Source of the DNA: Arthrobacter sp. EpRS71
GTDB lineage: Bacteria > Actinomycetota > Actinomycetes > Actinomycetales > Micrococcaceae
Reading direction: 5' to 3'
Assembly: GCF_001512285.1 (NCBI RefSeq)
Contig: NZ_LNUV01000006.1
Location: 1,904,709 to 1,968,708, forward strand
DNA: 64,000 nucleotides
Positions 51,554 through 60,509 of the stretch are shown one piece after another. Under the pieces are notes generated by a model, which did no database searches, was not told the DNA's origin, and saw only the letters and a list, made by a program, of their open reading frames with translations. The first letter of the stretch is position 1, and every line of letters starts with the position of its first letter. Position numbers and translations under genes: made by a program.

Positions 51554-52669
51554 ATGAAACTGAGTACGACGACGGCAGTCCAGGGACGGGGCAGCGGCAC
51601 TTTGGCGTCGGCTGGCCCGGGAGGCATCGCCCCTGAAGCTGCTGGAACCGGAGGGGGAACCGTCTCCCGCAGCATGGCAGGCAAGCGCACCGCTTGGCTG
51701 CTGGCGGCCGTCGTCGTACTCGCCGCAGTCTGCGCCGCATCCTTGGCGATCGGCGCACGCGGACTTCCCCACAACACCGTGTGGGAAGCCCTCACCAACT
51801 TCAATCCGGAAGACGGTAACCACGCTGTGGTCATCGCCCGGATTCCCCGCACCGTGCTGGGCTTGCTTGCCGGCGCCGCACTTGGCCTGGCCGGTGCAGC
51901 CATGCAAGGCGTCGCCCGCAACCCGCTTGCGGATCCGGGCATCCTGGGCCTCAACGCCGGTGCCGCTCTCGCAGTGGTCGTCGGGATCTACGTTTTCGGA
52001 ATCGGCTCGCTGTCCGGCTACATCTGGTTCGCCTTCTTTGGTGCTGCGGCGGCCGCCGTCGTGGTTTATGCCGTCGCTTCCCTGGGACGGGACGGCGCGA
52101 CGCCGGTCAAGCTCGCCCTCGCAGGTGCAGCCCTGAGCGCAGGCCTGTTTTCCCTGATGAACGTCATCCTGGTTTCAAGCCAAGACACTTTTGACCGTTT
52201 CCGCTTCTGGCAGGTGGGCACCATCGGTGGGCGTGACTGGTCCGTCCTGGTGCCGGCGCTGCCGTTCCTGGCCGTCGGGGCCGTGATTGTCCTGGCCGGC
52301 GGCCGCATCCTGAACAGCCTTGCCCTGGGCGACGATATTGCCCGAGGCCTCGGCCAGAACGTCACTCTGGCCCGCAGCATCACCGGTCTCGGTATCGTGT
52401 TGCTCTGTGGCTCCGCAACTGCCGTGGCCGGACCGATCGCCTTCCTGGGCTTGGTCATTCCGCACGCTGTCCGTTCGCTGACCGGGCCGGACTACCGCTG
52501 GATCCTGCCGTTCTCCGCGGTGGCGGCCCCCATCCTGCTGATCATCGCCGACATCGTTGGCCGCGTCATCTTGCTTCCCGGTGAAGTCCCCGCAGGCATC
52601 ATGACCGCAATCATCGGTGCCCCCGTCTTCGTCTGGCTGATCCGACGCGGTAAGGGGGCCGGACTGTGA
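51554..52669 (+). CDS. FecCD-family siderophore permease, first subunit
   Basis: 371 residues, inner-membrane BtuC/FecD-like permease with about ten helices. Seen: IARIPRTVLGLLAGAALGLAGAAMQGVARNPLADPGILGLNAGAAL, the family hallmark, then GDDIARGLGQNV and GPIAFLGLVIPHAVRSLTGPDYRWILPFSAVAAPI. A roughly 45-residue Ala/Gly/Thr-rich cytosolic leader precedes the first helix. It overlaps the next permease by four bases and starts five bases after the binding protein. Confidence 0.94.
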   Translation: MKLSTTTAVQGRGSGTLASAGPGGIAPEAAGTGGGTVSRSMAGKRTAWLLAAVVVLAAVCAASLAIGARGLPHNTVWEALTNFNPEDGNHAVVIARIPRTVLGLLAGAALGLAGAAMQGVARNPLADPGILGLNAGAALAVVVGIYVFGIGSLSGYIWFAFFGAAAAAVVVYAVASLGRDGATPVKLALAGAALSAGLFSLMNVILVSSQDTFDRFRFWQVGTIGGRDWSVLVPALPFLAVGAVIVLAGGRILNSLALGDDIARGLGQNVTLARSITGLGIVLLCGSATAVAGPIAFLGLVIPHAVRSLTGPDYRWILPFSAVAAPILLIIADIVGRVILLPGEVPAGIMTAIIGAPVFVWLIRRGKGAGL

Positions 52670-53775
52670 CCACCGTCCACAAACTCCCCACCGAGTTGGC
52701 AGTCAGCGCCAATGGTGCCCCGAAGCACCATCACCAAACGTCCCTTCGGCGAGTGTTGAGCCCCACGTTCTTCCTCGGGCTGGCGCTCCTGGTCATGTTC
52801 GCCGTGTACGTGCTCCTGGGCAGCTACACGGTGACCATTCCGGACTTCTTCACCATTGTCATCAACCACCTGACCGGCGGCGAGAAAATCCCCGGTGCGA
52901 GCTTCATCGTGATGGAGCACAAGCTGCCCAGGGCAGTTGTGGGAACCATGATCGGCATCGCGTTCGGCCTGGCCGGCGCACTGTTCCAGACCATGCTGCG
53001 CAACCCGCTGGCCAGCCCGGACATCATCGGCATCAGTTATGGCGCCAGCGCTGCTGCCGTGACGGCAATCGTGATCTTCGGTGCTTCCGGAGCCGTGGTT
53101 TCCGGGGCTGCCCTCGGTGGAGCGCTCGGCGTTGCGGCCATCATCTACGCAATCTCCCGCGGTGGTTCCGGCGCGGGCGGAGGCAGCCGCGGCAACGCTG
53201 CAGGCAACCGCCTCATCCTTGCCGGCGTTGGCATCGCCGCTGCACTGCACGCAGTGGTCAACTTCCTCATGACCCGCGCGGATATCCGCACCGCCGCGGA
53301 TGCCCTGATCTGGCTCAACGGCTCCCTGAACTCCGCCACCTGGGACCGCGCTGGCGTCCTCGCAGTGTCCTTGCTGGTCCTGATCCCCGCCGTCATTGCC
53401 CTCGCCGGTCCGTTGCGCATCCTCGAACTCGGAGACGACGCAGCCGCCGGCCTCGGCATCAAGGTCAACGCCGCCCGGCTGGGACTGGTGCTGAGCGCCG
53501 TCGGGCTTGCCGCCGTCGCAACTGCCGCCGCCGGCCCGGTAGCGTTCGTCGCCTTCCTCGCCGGACCCATCGCCCGCCGTATCGTCCGCAAACCCAGCCT
53601 CCCGGCGTCGGCCCTCACCGGTGCCCTGATCGTGCTGCTCGCCGACTTCTTCGCTTCCAACATCGCTCCCGTCATCCTGGACGGAACCGTCCTCCCGGTG
53701 GGCGTCATCACCGGCGCCCTCGGCGCACCCTTCCTCCTGTGGCTGCTGGTCACGTCGAACCGAAAGGAGGCCTGA
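52666..53775 (+). CDS. FecCD-family siderophore permease, second subunit
   Basis: 369 residues from GTG 52666. Partner of the preceding permease: KLPRAVVGTMIGIAFGLAGALFQTMLRNPLASPDIIGISYGASAAA and LELGDDAAAGLGIKVNAARL are the paired family blocks, and GPVAFVAFLAGPIARRIVRKP follows. About ten membrane helices. Coupled by overlap to both neighbours (one base before the ATPase start). The pair forms the channel of a type II ABC importer. Confidence 0.94.
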   Translation: MTTVHKLPTELAVSANGAPKHHHQTSLRRVLSPTFFLGLALLVMFAVYVLLGSYTVTIPDFFTIVINHLTGGEKIPGASFIVMEHKLPRAVVGTMIGIAFGLAGALFQTMLRNPLASPDIIGISYGASAAAVTAIVIFGASGAVVSGAALGGALGVAAIIYAISRGGSGAGGGSRGNAAGNRLILAGVGIAAALHAVVNFLMTRADIRTAADALIWLNGSLNSATWDRAGVLAVSLLVLIPAVIALAGPLRILELGDDAAAGLGIKVNAARLGLVLSAVGLAAVATAAAGPVAFVAFLAGPIARRIVRKPSLPASALTGALIVLLADFFASNIAPVILDGTVLPVGVITGALGAPFLLWLLVTSNRKEA

Positions 53776-53776
53776 C

Positions 53777-54601
53777 ATGGCCATCCTTAATGCCAAGGAC
53801 CTCACGCTCCAGTACGAGGCACGCAAGGTAGTGGAGGGACTCACCACTGAGATCCCCGAAGGTAAAGTGACCATGATCGTGGGCGCCAACGCCTGCGGCA
53901 AGTCCACGCTCCTGCGCGGTTTGTCCCGGCTGCTCAAACCCGCCGGCGGTTCAGTGACCCTCGACGGCAAGGACATCCACACCCGGCCCGCCCGCGAACT
54001 TGCGCGCACTCTCGGCCTGCTCCCGCAGCACCCCACCGCCCCTGACGGCATCACCGTGCGCGACCTCGTGGGCCGCGGCCGCTACCCGCACCAAGGCTTC
54101 TTCCGCAGCTGGTCAGCCGCCGACGACGCCGCGGTGCAGCGCGCGCTCGACGCCACCTCCACGCTGGAACTCGCTGACCGCAGCATCGACGAACTGTCCG
54201 GCGGGCAGCGCCAGCGGGTCTGGATCGCCATGGCCCTCGCCCAGGAAACCGACGTCCTGCTGCTCGACGAACCCACCACCTACCTTGACCTGGCACACCA
54301 GGTGGAAGTCCTGGACCTGATCACGGACCTCAACCGAAGCCGCGGCACCACCGTGGCAATCGTGCTCCACGACCTCAACCTCGCAGCCCGCTACGCGGAC
54401 CACGTCATTGCCATGAAAGGCGGGTGCATCGTGGCCGAAGGGCCAGCACCCAGAGTGGTCACTGAAGAACTCGTCTTCAACGTGTTCGGCCTGGAATCCC
54501 GTGTGGTTCCGGACCCCATCTCAGGCACCCCGCTGATCGTCCCCATCGGACGCCACCACGCACAGCCCGCTTCAACCAACGAACTGGAGATCGCCTCATG
54601 A
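53777..54601 (+). CDS. Siderophore ABC transporter ATP-binding subunit
   Basis: 274 residues, FepC/FhuC-like ATPase. Walker A reads VGANACGKSTLL (usual form GPNGCGKST), the Q-loop is LLPQHPTAPDGITV, the signature LSGGQRQRVWIAMALAQ and Walker B LLLDEPTTYLDL. The H-loop is VLHDLNLAARYADHVIAMKGG. All catalytic residues are present. Its stop overlaps the siderophore-interacting protein start. Confidence 0.95.
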   Translation: MAILNAKDLTLQYEARKVVEGLTTEIPEGKVTMIVGANACGKSTLLRGLSRLLKPAGGSVTLDGKDIHTRPARELARTLGLLPQHPTAPDGITVRDLVGRGRYPHQGFFRSWSAADDAAVQRALDATSTLELADRSIDELSGGQRQRVWIAMALAQETDVLLLDEPTTYLDLAHQVEVLDLITDLNRSRGTTVAIVLHDLNLAARYADHVIAMKGGCIVAEGPAPRVVTEELVFNVFGLESRVVPDPISGTPLIVPIGRHHAQPASTNELEIAS

Positions 54602-55653
54602 GTGCACAACCGACCCAGGCAAAAGCAAGCGCCGCCGTGGAGCCCATGACCCTCGCCTTCGACGTCACCGTGACGGCCGTGCAGGAGCTCAGCCCCAGCT
54701 TCCGCCGCATCACCTTTGGTGGCTACTCCCTGCGTGACTTTGGCGTTGCCGGAGACACCCTGGACCTCCGGGTGAAGCTGATGATCCCGTCCCGCGACGC
54801 ATCCGGCAACGTCATTCCGCTGCCTGTTTTCAAGATGGAAGAATCCGGGTGGTACCAGGAATGGTTGGCCATGGACCCGTCCGTCCGGGGTGACATGCGC
54901 ACGTACACCGTCCGCTCCGAGCGCCTCGACGCCGTGTATCCCGAGATCGACATCGACTTCGTCATGCACTTCGACGACGCCGGACACGGCGGACCCGCAG
55001 CCAACTGGGCTCTTGCCGCGAAACCTGGAGACGCCCTCACCATCATCGGCCCCAACAACAGGGCAGCGCAGTGCACCACTGCCGGAGCCTACGGCGGCAT
55101 CGAATGGCGCCCGGGCCTGGCCCAACGCGTGCTCCTGGCCGGCGACGAAACCGCAGTCCCCGCCATCAGCGCCATCCTCGAAAGCATGCCCGCCGACATG
55201 ACCGGCCACGCCTTCCTCGAAGTACCCGAAGCCGGCGACTTCCAGGACATCGTCACCCCGGCCGATATCGAAATCACCTGGCTTGCACGCGGTGCCGCGA
55301 TCGGACGCTCCCGTCCCCACGGCGAACTCCTCAAGGAAGCCGTCGCCAAAGCCGTTCCCGTGCCCGGCTGGGTGGGTATAAAAGGCACCGAGACCGCCGC
55401 TGGTCCCGAACCGGAAGACGTCAACGTGGACCAGGAAATCCTCTGGGAAACCCCGCAGCGCATGGACACTGCAGCCATCGAAGCCAGCAAGAACCCCACG
55501 CTGCCGGCCGGTGCCCTGCCGTTCTACGCCTGGATCGCCGGTGAAGCGTTCGTCATCAAGGAAATGCGGCGGTACCTGGTGCGTGATGTTGGCATCGATC
55601 GCAAGCAAGTGGCGTTCATGGGTTACTGGCGGCGAGGCAAGGCGGAGGGCTGA
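54598..55653 (+). CDS. Siderophore-interacting protein (ViuB/SIP family)
   Basis: 351 residues. Cytosolic FAD- and NAD(P)H-dependent ferric-siderophore reductase that frees iron after import. Seen: an N-terminal FAD domain with PSFRRITFGG, then MRTYTVRSERLD (RxYT flavin-binding motif), DFVMHFDDAGHGGPAANWALAAKPGDALTIIGP, a Rossmann part VLLAGDETAVPAISAILE, and the closing FYAWIAGEAFVIKEMRRYL and GYWRRGKAE, the SIP hallmark. Overlaps the ATPase stop by four bases. About 30 residues longer than usual because of a middle loop. Confidence 0.94.
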   Translation: MSAQPTQAKASAAVEPMTLAFDVTVTAVQELSPSFRRITFGGYSLRDFGVAGDTLDLRVKLMIPSRDASGNVIPLPVFKMEESGWYQEWLAMDPSVRGDMRTYTVRSERLDAVYPEIDIDFVMHFDDAGHGGPAANWALAAKPGDALTIIGPNNRAAQCTTAGAYGGIEWRPGLAQRVLLAGDETAVPAISAILESMPADMTGHAFLEVPEAGDFQDIVTPADIEITWLARGAAIGRSRPHGELLKEAVAKAVPVPGWVGIKGTETAAGPEPEDVNVDQEILWETPQRMDTAAIEASKNPTLPAGALPFYAWIAGEAFVIKEMRRYLVRDVGIDRKQVAFMGYWRRGKAEG

Positions 55654-55783
55654 GCCCCTGCATTAGTCCGCCGTAGCGCCGTGCGACCGCTTGGCGGCCA
55701 TCCTCGGCGTGCTGCTCCTTCGTCGCTTTGACGCACGCTGCCGGATACCCGCCAACCGTCCGTGCGCGCGTCACCTTCCGACG

Positions 55784-55846
55784 CTCTCTCACTTCCCTCG
55801 TGTTTGGGGCGGTCGCTCTCTCACTTTCCTCGTGTTTGGGGAGTTC
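55784..55846 (+). repeat. 32-bp repeat array, two units
   Basis: CTCTCTCACTT at 55784 and 55816, 32 bases apart, each followed by (C/T)CCTCGTGTTTGGGG. Same orientation as the copies at 2207 and 63184. It lies 48 bases before the GTG of the first SGNH gene. Confidence 0.85.
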
Positions 55847-55893
55847 ACGTGGGGTTGGTTCGGGCTTAACCGGGGGCGGGTAGGGTCGCTGGG

Positions 55894-56724
55894 GTGCGGG
55901 AGGAACTCGGGGACCGAAGTGACGTTCGACGGCGGTTTGTCGCCATCGGGGATTCCTTCACCGAAGGCGTGGGGGACCCCAGCAAGGTCCTGCCGAACGG
56001 GGTCCGCGGATGGGCGGACAGGGTCGCTGAGAAGTTGGCCAAGGCCGAGCCGGGCTGGGAGTACGCCAACCTGGCCGTTCGCAGCAAAAGGCTCCGGCAC
56101 ATCATTGATGAACAACTCGAGCCGGCCCTCGCCATGGAGCCGACGCTCATCACGCTGTATGCCGGCGGTAACGACATCCTCGACTTCGGCACCGATATGG
56201 ATGCGCTCCTCAAAGATTACGAGTTGCTGGTTGCGCGCCTGAGCGAAACCGGGGCCACCCTGGTCCTGTTCACCGGCTTCGACGTGAAAGTTTCGGCCGT
56301 CTTGGAGCCGTTCAAGAAGCGCAACACCTTGTACAACCAAAGAGTCCGCCACATTGCCCGAAAATATGAGGCCGTCCTGGTGGACTACTGGTGCTTCGAC
56401 GCATATAAGGACTCGCGGATGTGGGCGCCGGACAGACTGCATATGTCCAAAGCCGGCCACAAGTACTTGGCCGCTCAAGTCCTCGACCACCTCAACGTCC
56501 CCCACAAGATCTCGCCGAAGGAATGGGGCCCGCCCACCCGCATGTCCGTGCGCGAATGGGAACGCCGGCAGCGGCGATGGGTCAATGACTGGGTGGTGCC
56601 GCTGTTCAGACGCAAACTGCGGGGTGTCACTCTCGGCGACACGTTGAGCCCCCGCTGGCCGGAGCCCGTGAAGGTGCCACGCAAAGGCGGTTTGAAGAAG
56701 CTCATGGAAGAGGCATTGAAGTGA
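55894..56724 (+). CDS. SGNH/GDSL hydrolase, paralogue 1
   Basis: 276 residues from GTG 55894. SGNH esterase fold: block I FVAIGDSFTEGVGDP (nucleophile Ser about 21), block II-type ANLAVRSKRL, block III LYAGGNDIL (Asn) and block V APDRLHMSKAGH (Asp, His). There is no signal peptide, so it is probably cytosolic and acts on an acyl or acetyl ester. The C-terminal 70 residues are basic and Trp/Arg-rich (WERRQRRWVNDWVVPLFRRKLRGVTLGDTLSPRWP) and are shared with the next two homologues. Overlaps the next gene by four bases. Confidence 0.88.
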   Translation: MREELGDRSDVRRRFVAIGDSFTEGVGDPSKVLPNGVRGWADRVAEKLAKAEPGWEYANLAVRSKRLRHIIDEQLEPALAMEPTLITLYAGGNDILDFGTDMDALLKDYELLVARLSETGATLVLFTGFDVKVSAVLEPFKKRNTLYNQRVRHIARKYEAVLVDYWCFDAYKDSRMWAPDRLHMSKAGHKYLAAQVLDHLNVPHKISPKEWGPPTRMSVREWERRQRRWVNDWVVPLFRRKLRGVTLGDTLSPRWPEPVKVPRKGGLKKLMEEALK

Positions 56725-57563
56725 CGGAACAGACCAGGTTTGTGGCCCTCGGTGATTCCTTCACCGAGGGCGTAGGCGACATCGATTTGCGGCTGCCCAA
56801 CAACTGCCGGGGCTGGGCAGACCGCGTGGCCGAAGAACTGGCACGGCACGATCAAACCGTCCAATACGCCAACTTGGCCATCCGGGGCCGGCGCCTCCAA
56901 CGCATCATCGACGAACAGATTGAGCCGGCCCTTGCCATGAAGCCCACGCTGGTCAGCTTCTACGCCGGCGGCAACGACCTCCTCATGGCACGGCTCAACA
57001 TGGCCAAGCTCATGCGCGACTACGAAGACGCGGTGAGGCGGCTCAAGGCCAGTGGCGCCACAGTCCTGTTGTTCACCGGCTACAACGTTCCCCTGTCGCC
57101 GTTGCTCGAACCGCTCACGTTGCGCACCGCCATCTACAACCGCGCCATTCGGCGGATTGCGGCGCAGTACCAGACGCTGCTGGTGGATTATTGGTGTTTC
57201 GAGAAGTTCCAGGATCCGCGCATGTGGGCTCCCGACCGCCTCCACATGGCCGCTCCGGGCCACAGTTACATGGCCAAGAAAGTCCTTGAGGTCCTCGGGG
57301 CCCCGCACACGCTCCAATCGCCAACGCTCGCAGCTCCCCGTCCGCGGACCCTCACCGAAAACATCGCCGACGACGTCGCCTGGCTGAGGCGCGACGTCGG
57401 GCCTTGGTTTGCGCGGCGGCTCCGCGGCGTCTCGAGCGGGGACCGCCTGGGTCCGCGCTGGCCGGAGCTCATGCCGGTGGTGTTGCCGGAACGGCTGGGC
57501 ACCGCGAGGGCACTCGCCACAACAACAACCAAGGCGCCTCAGCTGTCGAGCAGGTTCTCGTAA
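56721..57563 (+). CDS. SGNH/GDSL hydrolase, paralogue 2
   Basis: 280 residues. Same plan as its upstream neighbour: FVALGDSFTEGVGDI, ANLAIRGRRLQRIIDEQIEPALAMKPTLV, FYAGGNDLL, VDYWCFEKFQDPRMWAPDRLHMAAPGHSYM and the C-terminal WFARRLRGVSSGDRLGPRWPELMPVV. GTG 56721 overlaps the previous stop (GTGA). Its last 25 bases overlap the convergent YciI gene. The two are clearly old paralogues (many substitutions, few gaps). Confidence 0.88.
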   Translation: MTEQTRFVALGDSFTEGVGDIDLRLPNNCRGWADRVAEELARHDQTVQYANLAIRGRRLQRIIDEQIEPALAMKPTLVSFYAGGNDLLMARLNMAKLMRDYEDAVRRLKASGATVLLFTGYNVPLSPLLEPLTLRTAIYNRAIRRIAAQYQTLLVDYWCFEKFQDPRMWAPDRLHMAAPGHSYMAKKVLEVLGAPHTLQSPTLAAPRPRTLTENIADDVAWLRRDVGPWFARRLRGVSSGDRLGPRWPELMPVVLPERLGTARALATTTTKAPQLSSRFS

Positions 57564-57826
57564 CCCTCAGCCACGCTGGTGGCGGTGAATTCGATGATCT
57601 CGAACTCGGCCACGCCATTGCTGTAGAACGGGTCCTCGGCCAACGAGGCATCGAGCGTGGCCCTGTCCACCTTGGAGAGCAGAACACCGCCGGTGGCTGG
57701 GACCCGGCGTCCGGACGCAAGGAAAGTCCCGGCGTCGAACGCTTCCTTAAGCCAGGCCATATGGCCCGGGCGGTGGAAGTCGACAATTTCATCGGGAACC
57801 TTGTAGGTCAGTGAGACGACAAACAT
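57539..57826 (-). CDS. YciI-family protein
   Basis: 95 residues, one YciI-like ferredoxin fold: MFVVSLTYKVPDEIVDFHRPGHMAWLKEAFDAGTFLASGRRVP and DPFYSNGVAEFEIIEF. His at HRPGH is the conserved family His-Asp position. Small cytosolic proteins of this kind have proposed, mostly unproven, enzyme roles. It converges on the SGNH gene with a 25-base overlap and lies head-to-head with marR. Confidence 0.9.
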   Translation of the reverse strand: MFVVSLTYKVPDEIVDFHRPGHMAWLKEAFDAGTFLASGRRVPATGGVLLSKVDRATLDASLAEDPFYSNGVAEFEIIEFTATSVAEGYENLLDS

Positions 57827-57894
57827 GCCGTCAGCCTATCGCCTGAGCGGGGGACCGGACCTAAGAAAGTAGCTAATTCTCCTAAGATGGTTTC

Positions 57895-58374
57895 ATGACT
57901 CAACCCCGCTGGCTGAACGCCGACGAACGCCGTGCCTGGCTGGCCCTCCTGAGCATCAACACCTTGCTCCCCTCGGCCTTGGACACCCAGCTCCAATCCG
58001 CCGGAAAACTGTCCCTGTTCGACTACAACGTCCTCGCGATGCTCTCCGAAACAGAGGGCCGGTACCTCCCCATGAGTGAGCTCGCCGCACGCACCAGTGC
58101 TTCCTTGTCGCGCCTTTCCCACGTGGTCACCAAACTGCAGAAACGCGGCTGGGTGGAACGGCAGGCGCACCCCGGCGACGCCCGTGTGACCGTAGCGCAC
58201 CTGACCGACGCCGGCATGGCCACCATCGTGTCCCTCGCCCCGGGACATGTGGAATCCGTGCGGACGCTGATGCTCGATTCGCTCAGCCCGGACGACGTCG
58301 CGGATCTTGCCCGGATCGGCGAGAAAATCGTGGCCCGCTTGGACAACAACCACTGGATCCTCCGTGACTCTTAA
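57895..58374 (+). CDS. MarR-family transcriptional regulator
   Basis: 159 residues. Winged HTH: YNVLAMLSETEGRYLPMSELAARTSASLSRLSHVVTKLQKRGWVERQAHPGDARVTVAHLTDAG, with the wing DARVTVAHLT in place of the usual DRR. Divergent from YciI and 53 bases before the third SGNH gene, so it could control either. Its promoter contains the palindrome-like AGCTAATTCTCCTAAGAT. Confidence 0.92.
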   Translation: MTQPRWLNADERRAWLALLSINTLLPSALDTQLQSAGKLSLFDYNVLAMLSETEGRYLPMSELAARTSASLSRLSHVVTKLQKRGWVERQAHPGDARVTVAHLTDAGMATIVSLAPGHVESVRTLMLDSLSPDDVADLARIGEKIVARLDNNHWILRDS

Positions 58375-58427
58375 CCCTCTCATCGGGTGCTTTGTGGCCT
58401 CGAGCGCTGAAGTGGCAGACTGACGGC

Positions 58428-59192
58428 ATGGATTTTTCTGCCCGTTATGTTGCCCTGGGGGACTCCTTCACTGAGGGAGTTGGAGATGACGATCCCGCAC
58501 GCCCCAACGGTGTTCGCGGCTGGGCCGACGTCGTCGCCGGGCAGCTGGCCCACAGCAACGAGGACTTTGGCTACGCCAACCTGGCCATTCGCGGCAAGAA
58601 GCTCCGGCAGATCATGGCTGAACAGGTTGATGCCGCCGTAGCGATGAAGCCCACGTTGGTGACGTTGTATGCGGGCGCGAACGACATCCTGCGGCCCAAG
58701 ATCGACATTGACTCGCTGTTGGAGGAGTACGACGCCGGCATTGCCAAGTTGAGCGCGTCGGGCGCCACCGTGGTCCTTTTCACGGGCTTTGACGCGAAAG
58801 GCTCCAAGGTTTTCAGCGCGATGCGCGGACGCACGGCGATCTACAACGAGCTGGTGCGCGAAATCGCGGAAAACCATGGTGCCCTGCTGGTGGACTACTG
58901 GCGGTTCGATGAATACGACGACTGGCGGCTCTGGGGTGAGGATCGGATGCACATGTCCACCGCCGGTCACGTCAACATGGCAAAGCGCGTCCTGGACGTC
59001 CTTGAGCACCAGCATGTGATCGAAGTTCCCGAGCTGGCGCCGGTTCGCCTGATGAATCGTGTAGAGGCATTGAAAGCCAACGCACGCTGGTTCCGGGAAT
59101 CTGCGGCTCCGTGGGTTGCCCGCCGCGTGCGGGGAGTGTCCTCCGGCGACGGTTTGAGCCCCAAGTACCCCGAGCTGATCCGGCCGCTCTAG
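58428..59192 (+). CDS. SGNH/GDSL hydrolase, paralogue 3
   Basis: 254 residues from ATG 58428 (an earlier in-frame GTG/TTG would add 12 non-family residues). YVALGDSFTEGVGDDDPARPNGVRGWADVVAG, ANLAIRGKKLRQIMAEQVDAAVAMKPTLVTLYAGANDIL (block III reads GAND rather than GGND), VDYWRFDEYDDWRLWGEDRMHMSTAGH and a WVARRVRGVSSGDGLSPKYPEL end. It lacks the longer tail of paralogue 2. Lies on the same strand beyond marR. Four-base convergent overlap with apbE. Confidence 0.88.
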   Translation: MDFSARYVALGDSFTEGVGDDDPARPNGVRGWADVVAGQLAHSNEDFGYANLAIRGKKLRQIMAEQVDAAVAMKPTLVTLYAGANDILRPKIDIDSLLEEYDAGIAKLSASGATVVLFTGFDAKGSKVFSAMRGRTAIYNELVREIAENHGALLVDYWRFDEYDDWRLWGEDRMHMSTAGHVNMAKRVLDVLEHQHVIEVPELAPVRLMNRVEALKANARWFRESAAPWVARRVRGVSSGDGLSPKYPELIRPL

Positions 59193-59980
59193 GCTGCGTT
59201 CCTGAACTCCGGCGTAGCCAGCAGGGTGCCGTCCCGGCGTACCGCCAGAACGTCCGCGCCCCACTTTTCAACGGCCTGGTCCAAGGTCCGGGTGCCACCA
59301 GCGACGATGGCTGTGGCAAGGACATCGGCAGTGACGATGTCGCTGGCCGCCACCGAGACCTGAGCAAACTCCGGTGGTGCGCCGCCGATTGCCCAGATGT
59401 GTTCTCCCCGCTCGGCTGAGCCCGATGTGGCCAGCGCATTCATGGATGCCAACGGGAACGCGCCCAGCAACGACCGGCGATCCAGGGGGTCAACGACGCC
59501 GGCCAGCCACGGTTCATGAGCGGTGGGCCCAGGTGACCCGCTCGCCAACACATCCCCTCCCGCGTTCAGGCACCAGTTCCCCAGCCCAAGCGCGCGGAGC
59601 GACAACGCAGCCTCACGCATCGCATGGGCCTTGACGATCCCGGAAAGGTCCAAGATGCCGTCCGAACGCTCTGCCGTGAAGGCGCCTTCCGTTGCCAGCC
59701 GCCACTCGGATGCCTCTGCGTAGAGTTCCTGCATGGTCTCCGATGTGTACGCCAGCGTGATCTCCCCGCGCGCCAGCCGGCTCGCTTCCGAGCCTGTCCG
59801 GTACAGGCTGAACGTCAGGTCAAGATGCGCGAAAATACCTTCAACAACCTCGACGGCGGATTCGAGTTCATCCACGGCTGTTTGAGCATAGATACTGCTC
59901 GCCACCGTCAGGCTCACCACAGTGCCCATGCTGCGGAATGTTCGGGCACGGAGCTGTTGGCCGCTAGAAATTGGCTGCAT
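59189..59980 (-). CDS. apbE: FAD:protein FMN transferase (ApbE)
   Basis: 263 residues from ATG 59980, which overlaps the end of the FMN-binding-protein gene by 17 bases in another frame. Transfers FMN from FAD onto a Thr/Ser of a partner. Seen: RTFRSMGTVVSLTV, DGILDLSGIVKAHAMREAA, CLNAGGDVLASG and DVLATAIVAGG, the ApbE fingerprint. No lipobox or signal; many ApbE proteins are exported, so this one may act inside or have a shortened start. The upstream gene encodes its likely protein substrate. Confidence 0.9.
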   Translation of the reverse strand: MQPISSGQQLRARTFRSMGTVVSLTVASSIYAQTAVDELESAVEVVEGIFAHLDLTFSLYRTGSEASRLARGEITLAYTSETMQELYAEASEWRLATEGAFTAERSDGILDLSGIVKAHAMREAALSLRALGLGNWCLNAGGDVLASGSPGPTAHEPWLAGVVDPLDRRSLLGAFPLASMNALATSGSAERGEHIWAIGGAPPEFAQVSVAASDIVTADVLATAIVAGGTRTLDQAVEKWGADVLAVRRDGTLLATPEFRNAA

Positions 59981-60509
59981 CGAGGGCTGCCTGGAGTGAG
60001 GTGAGGTAGGCGTCGCTGGTAACTGTTGCCCCACCGATGGTCTGGACCTTGGCTGACTGGGCCTGAAGCACTTCGGTCCTCAACACCGGAGCTGCGCGGC
60101 TGCTGATCTGCGCGGACTTCCGCTCGGCATCTGTGAGCTGGAGCGGCGTGACCTCCGTGATCTTGCCGTCCTGGATGGTCACTTGCACCTGGACTGTACC
60201 GAAGCGGGTCTGGACTGACGCGCCGTCGTACGTTGCCGCCGTCGTGCTTTCCGACGCCGAGCTGCCGCCGGAACCGGTGGTGCCTGAACCTGTGCTGCTG
60301 GAACCGGTGCCGCCGGAGCCGGTGGTGCCTGAACCTGTGCTGCCTGAACCTGTGCTGCCGTCGGCAGCTGATCCGCCGGTTGTGGCGCTGCTGCTCAGGC
60401 TGGTGGTGGTTGATGGGCCCGTCTCGGCGATGTGGGTCCCGGATTGCCAGCCGGCCAGCAGGATGCCCGCAGATGCCAGGGCCGTTGCCATTGCTGCTCT
60501 GATCCTCAC
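59964..60509 (-). CDS. Membrane-anchored FMN-binding-domain protein
   Basis: 181 residues. An N-terminal hydrophobic segment (RAAMATALASAGILLAGW) exports or anchors it; a Gly/Ser/Thr low-complexity linker fills residues about 45-85; the FMN-binding domain follows (FGTVQVQVTIQDGKITEVTPLQL). Near the C-terminus IGGATVTSDAY has the flavinylation motif pattern (S/T)GATx(S/T), though with Gly first; its last Thr would carry covalent FMN, placed by the adjacent ApbE. It probably receives electrons from the ferric-reductase-like protein upstream. Overlaps both neighbours. Confidence 0.85.
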   Translation of the reverse strand: MRIRAAMATALASAGILLAGWQSGTHIAETGPSTTTSLSSSATTGGSAADGSTGSGSTGSGTTGSGGTGSSSTGSGTTGSGGSSASESTTAATYDGASVQTRFGTVQVQVTIQDGKITEVTPLQLTDAERKSAQISSRAAPVLRTEVLQAQSAKVQTIGGATVTSDAYLTSLQAALDAANF

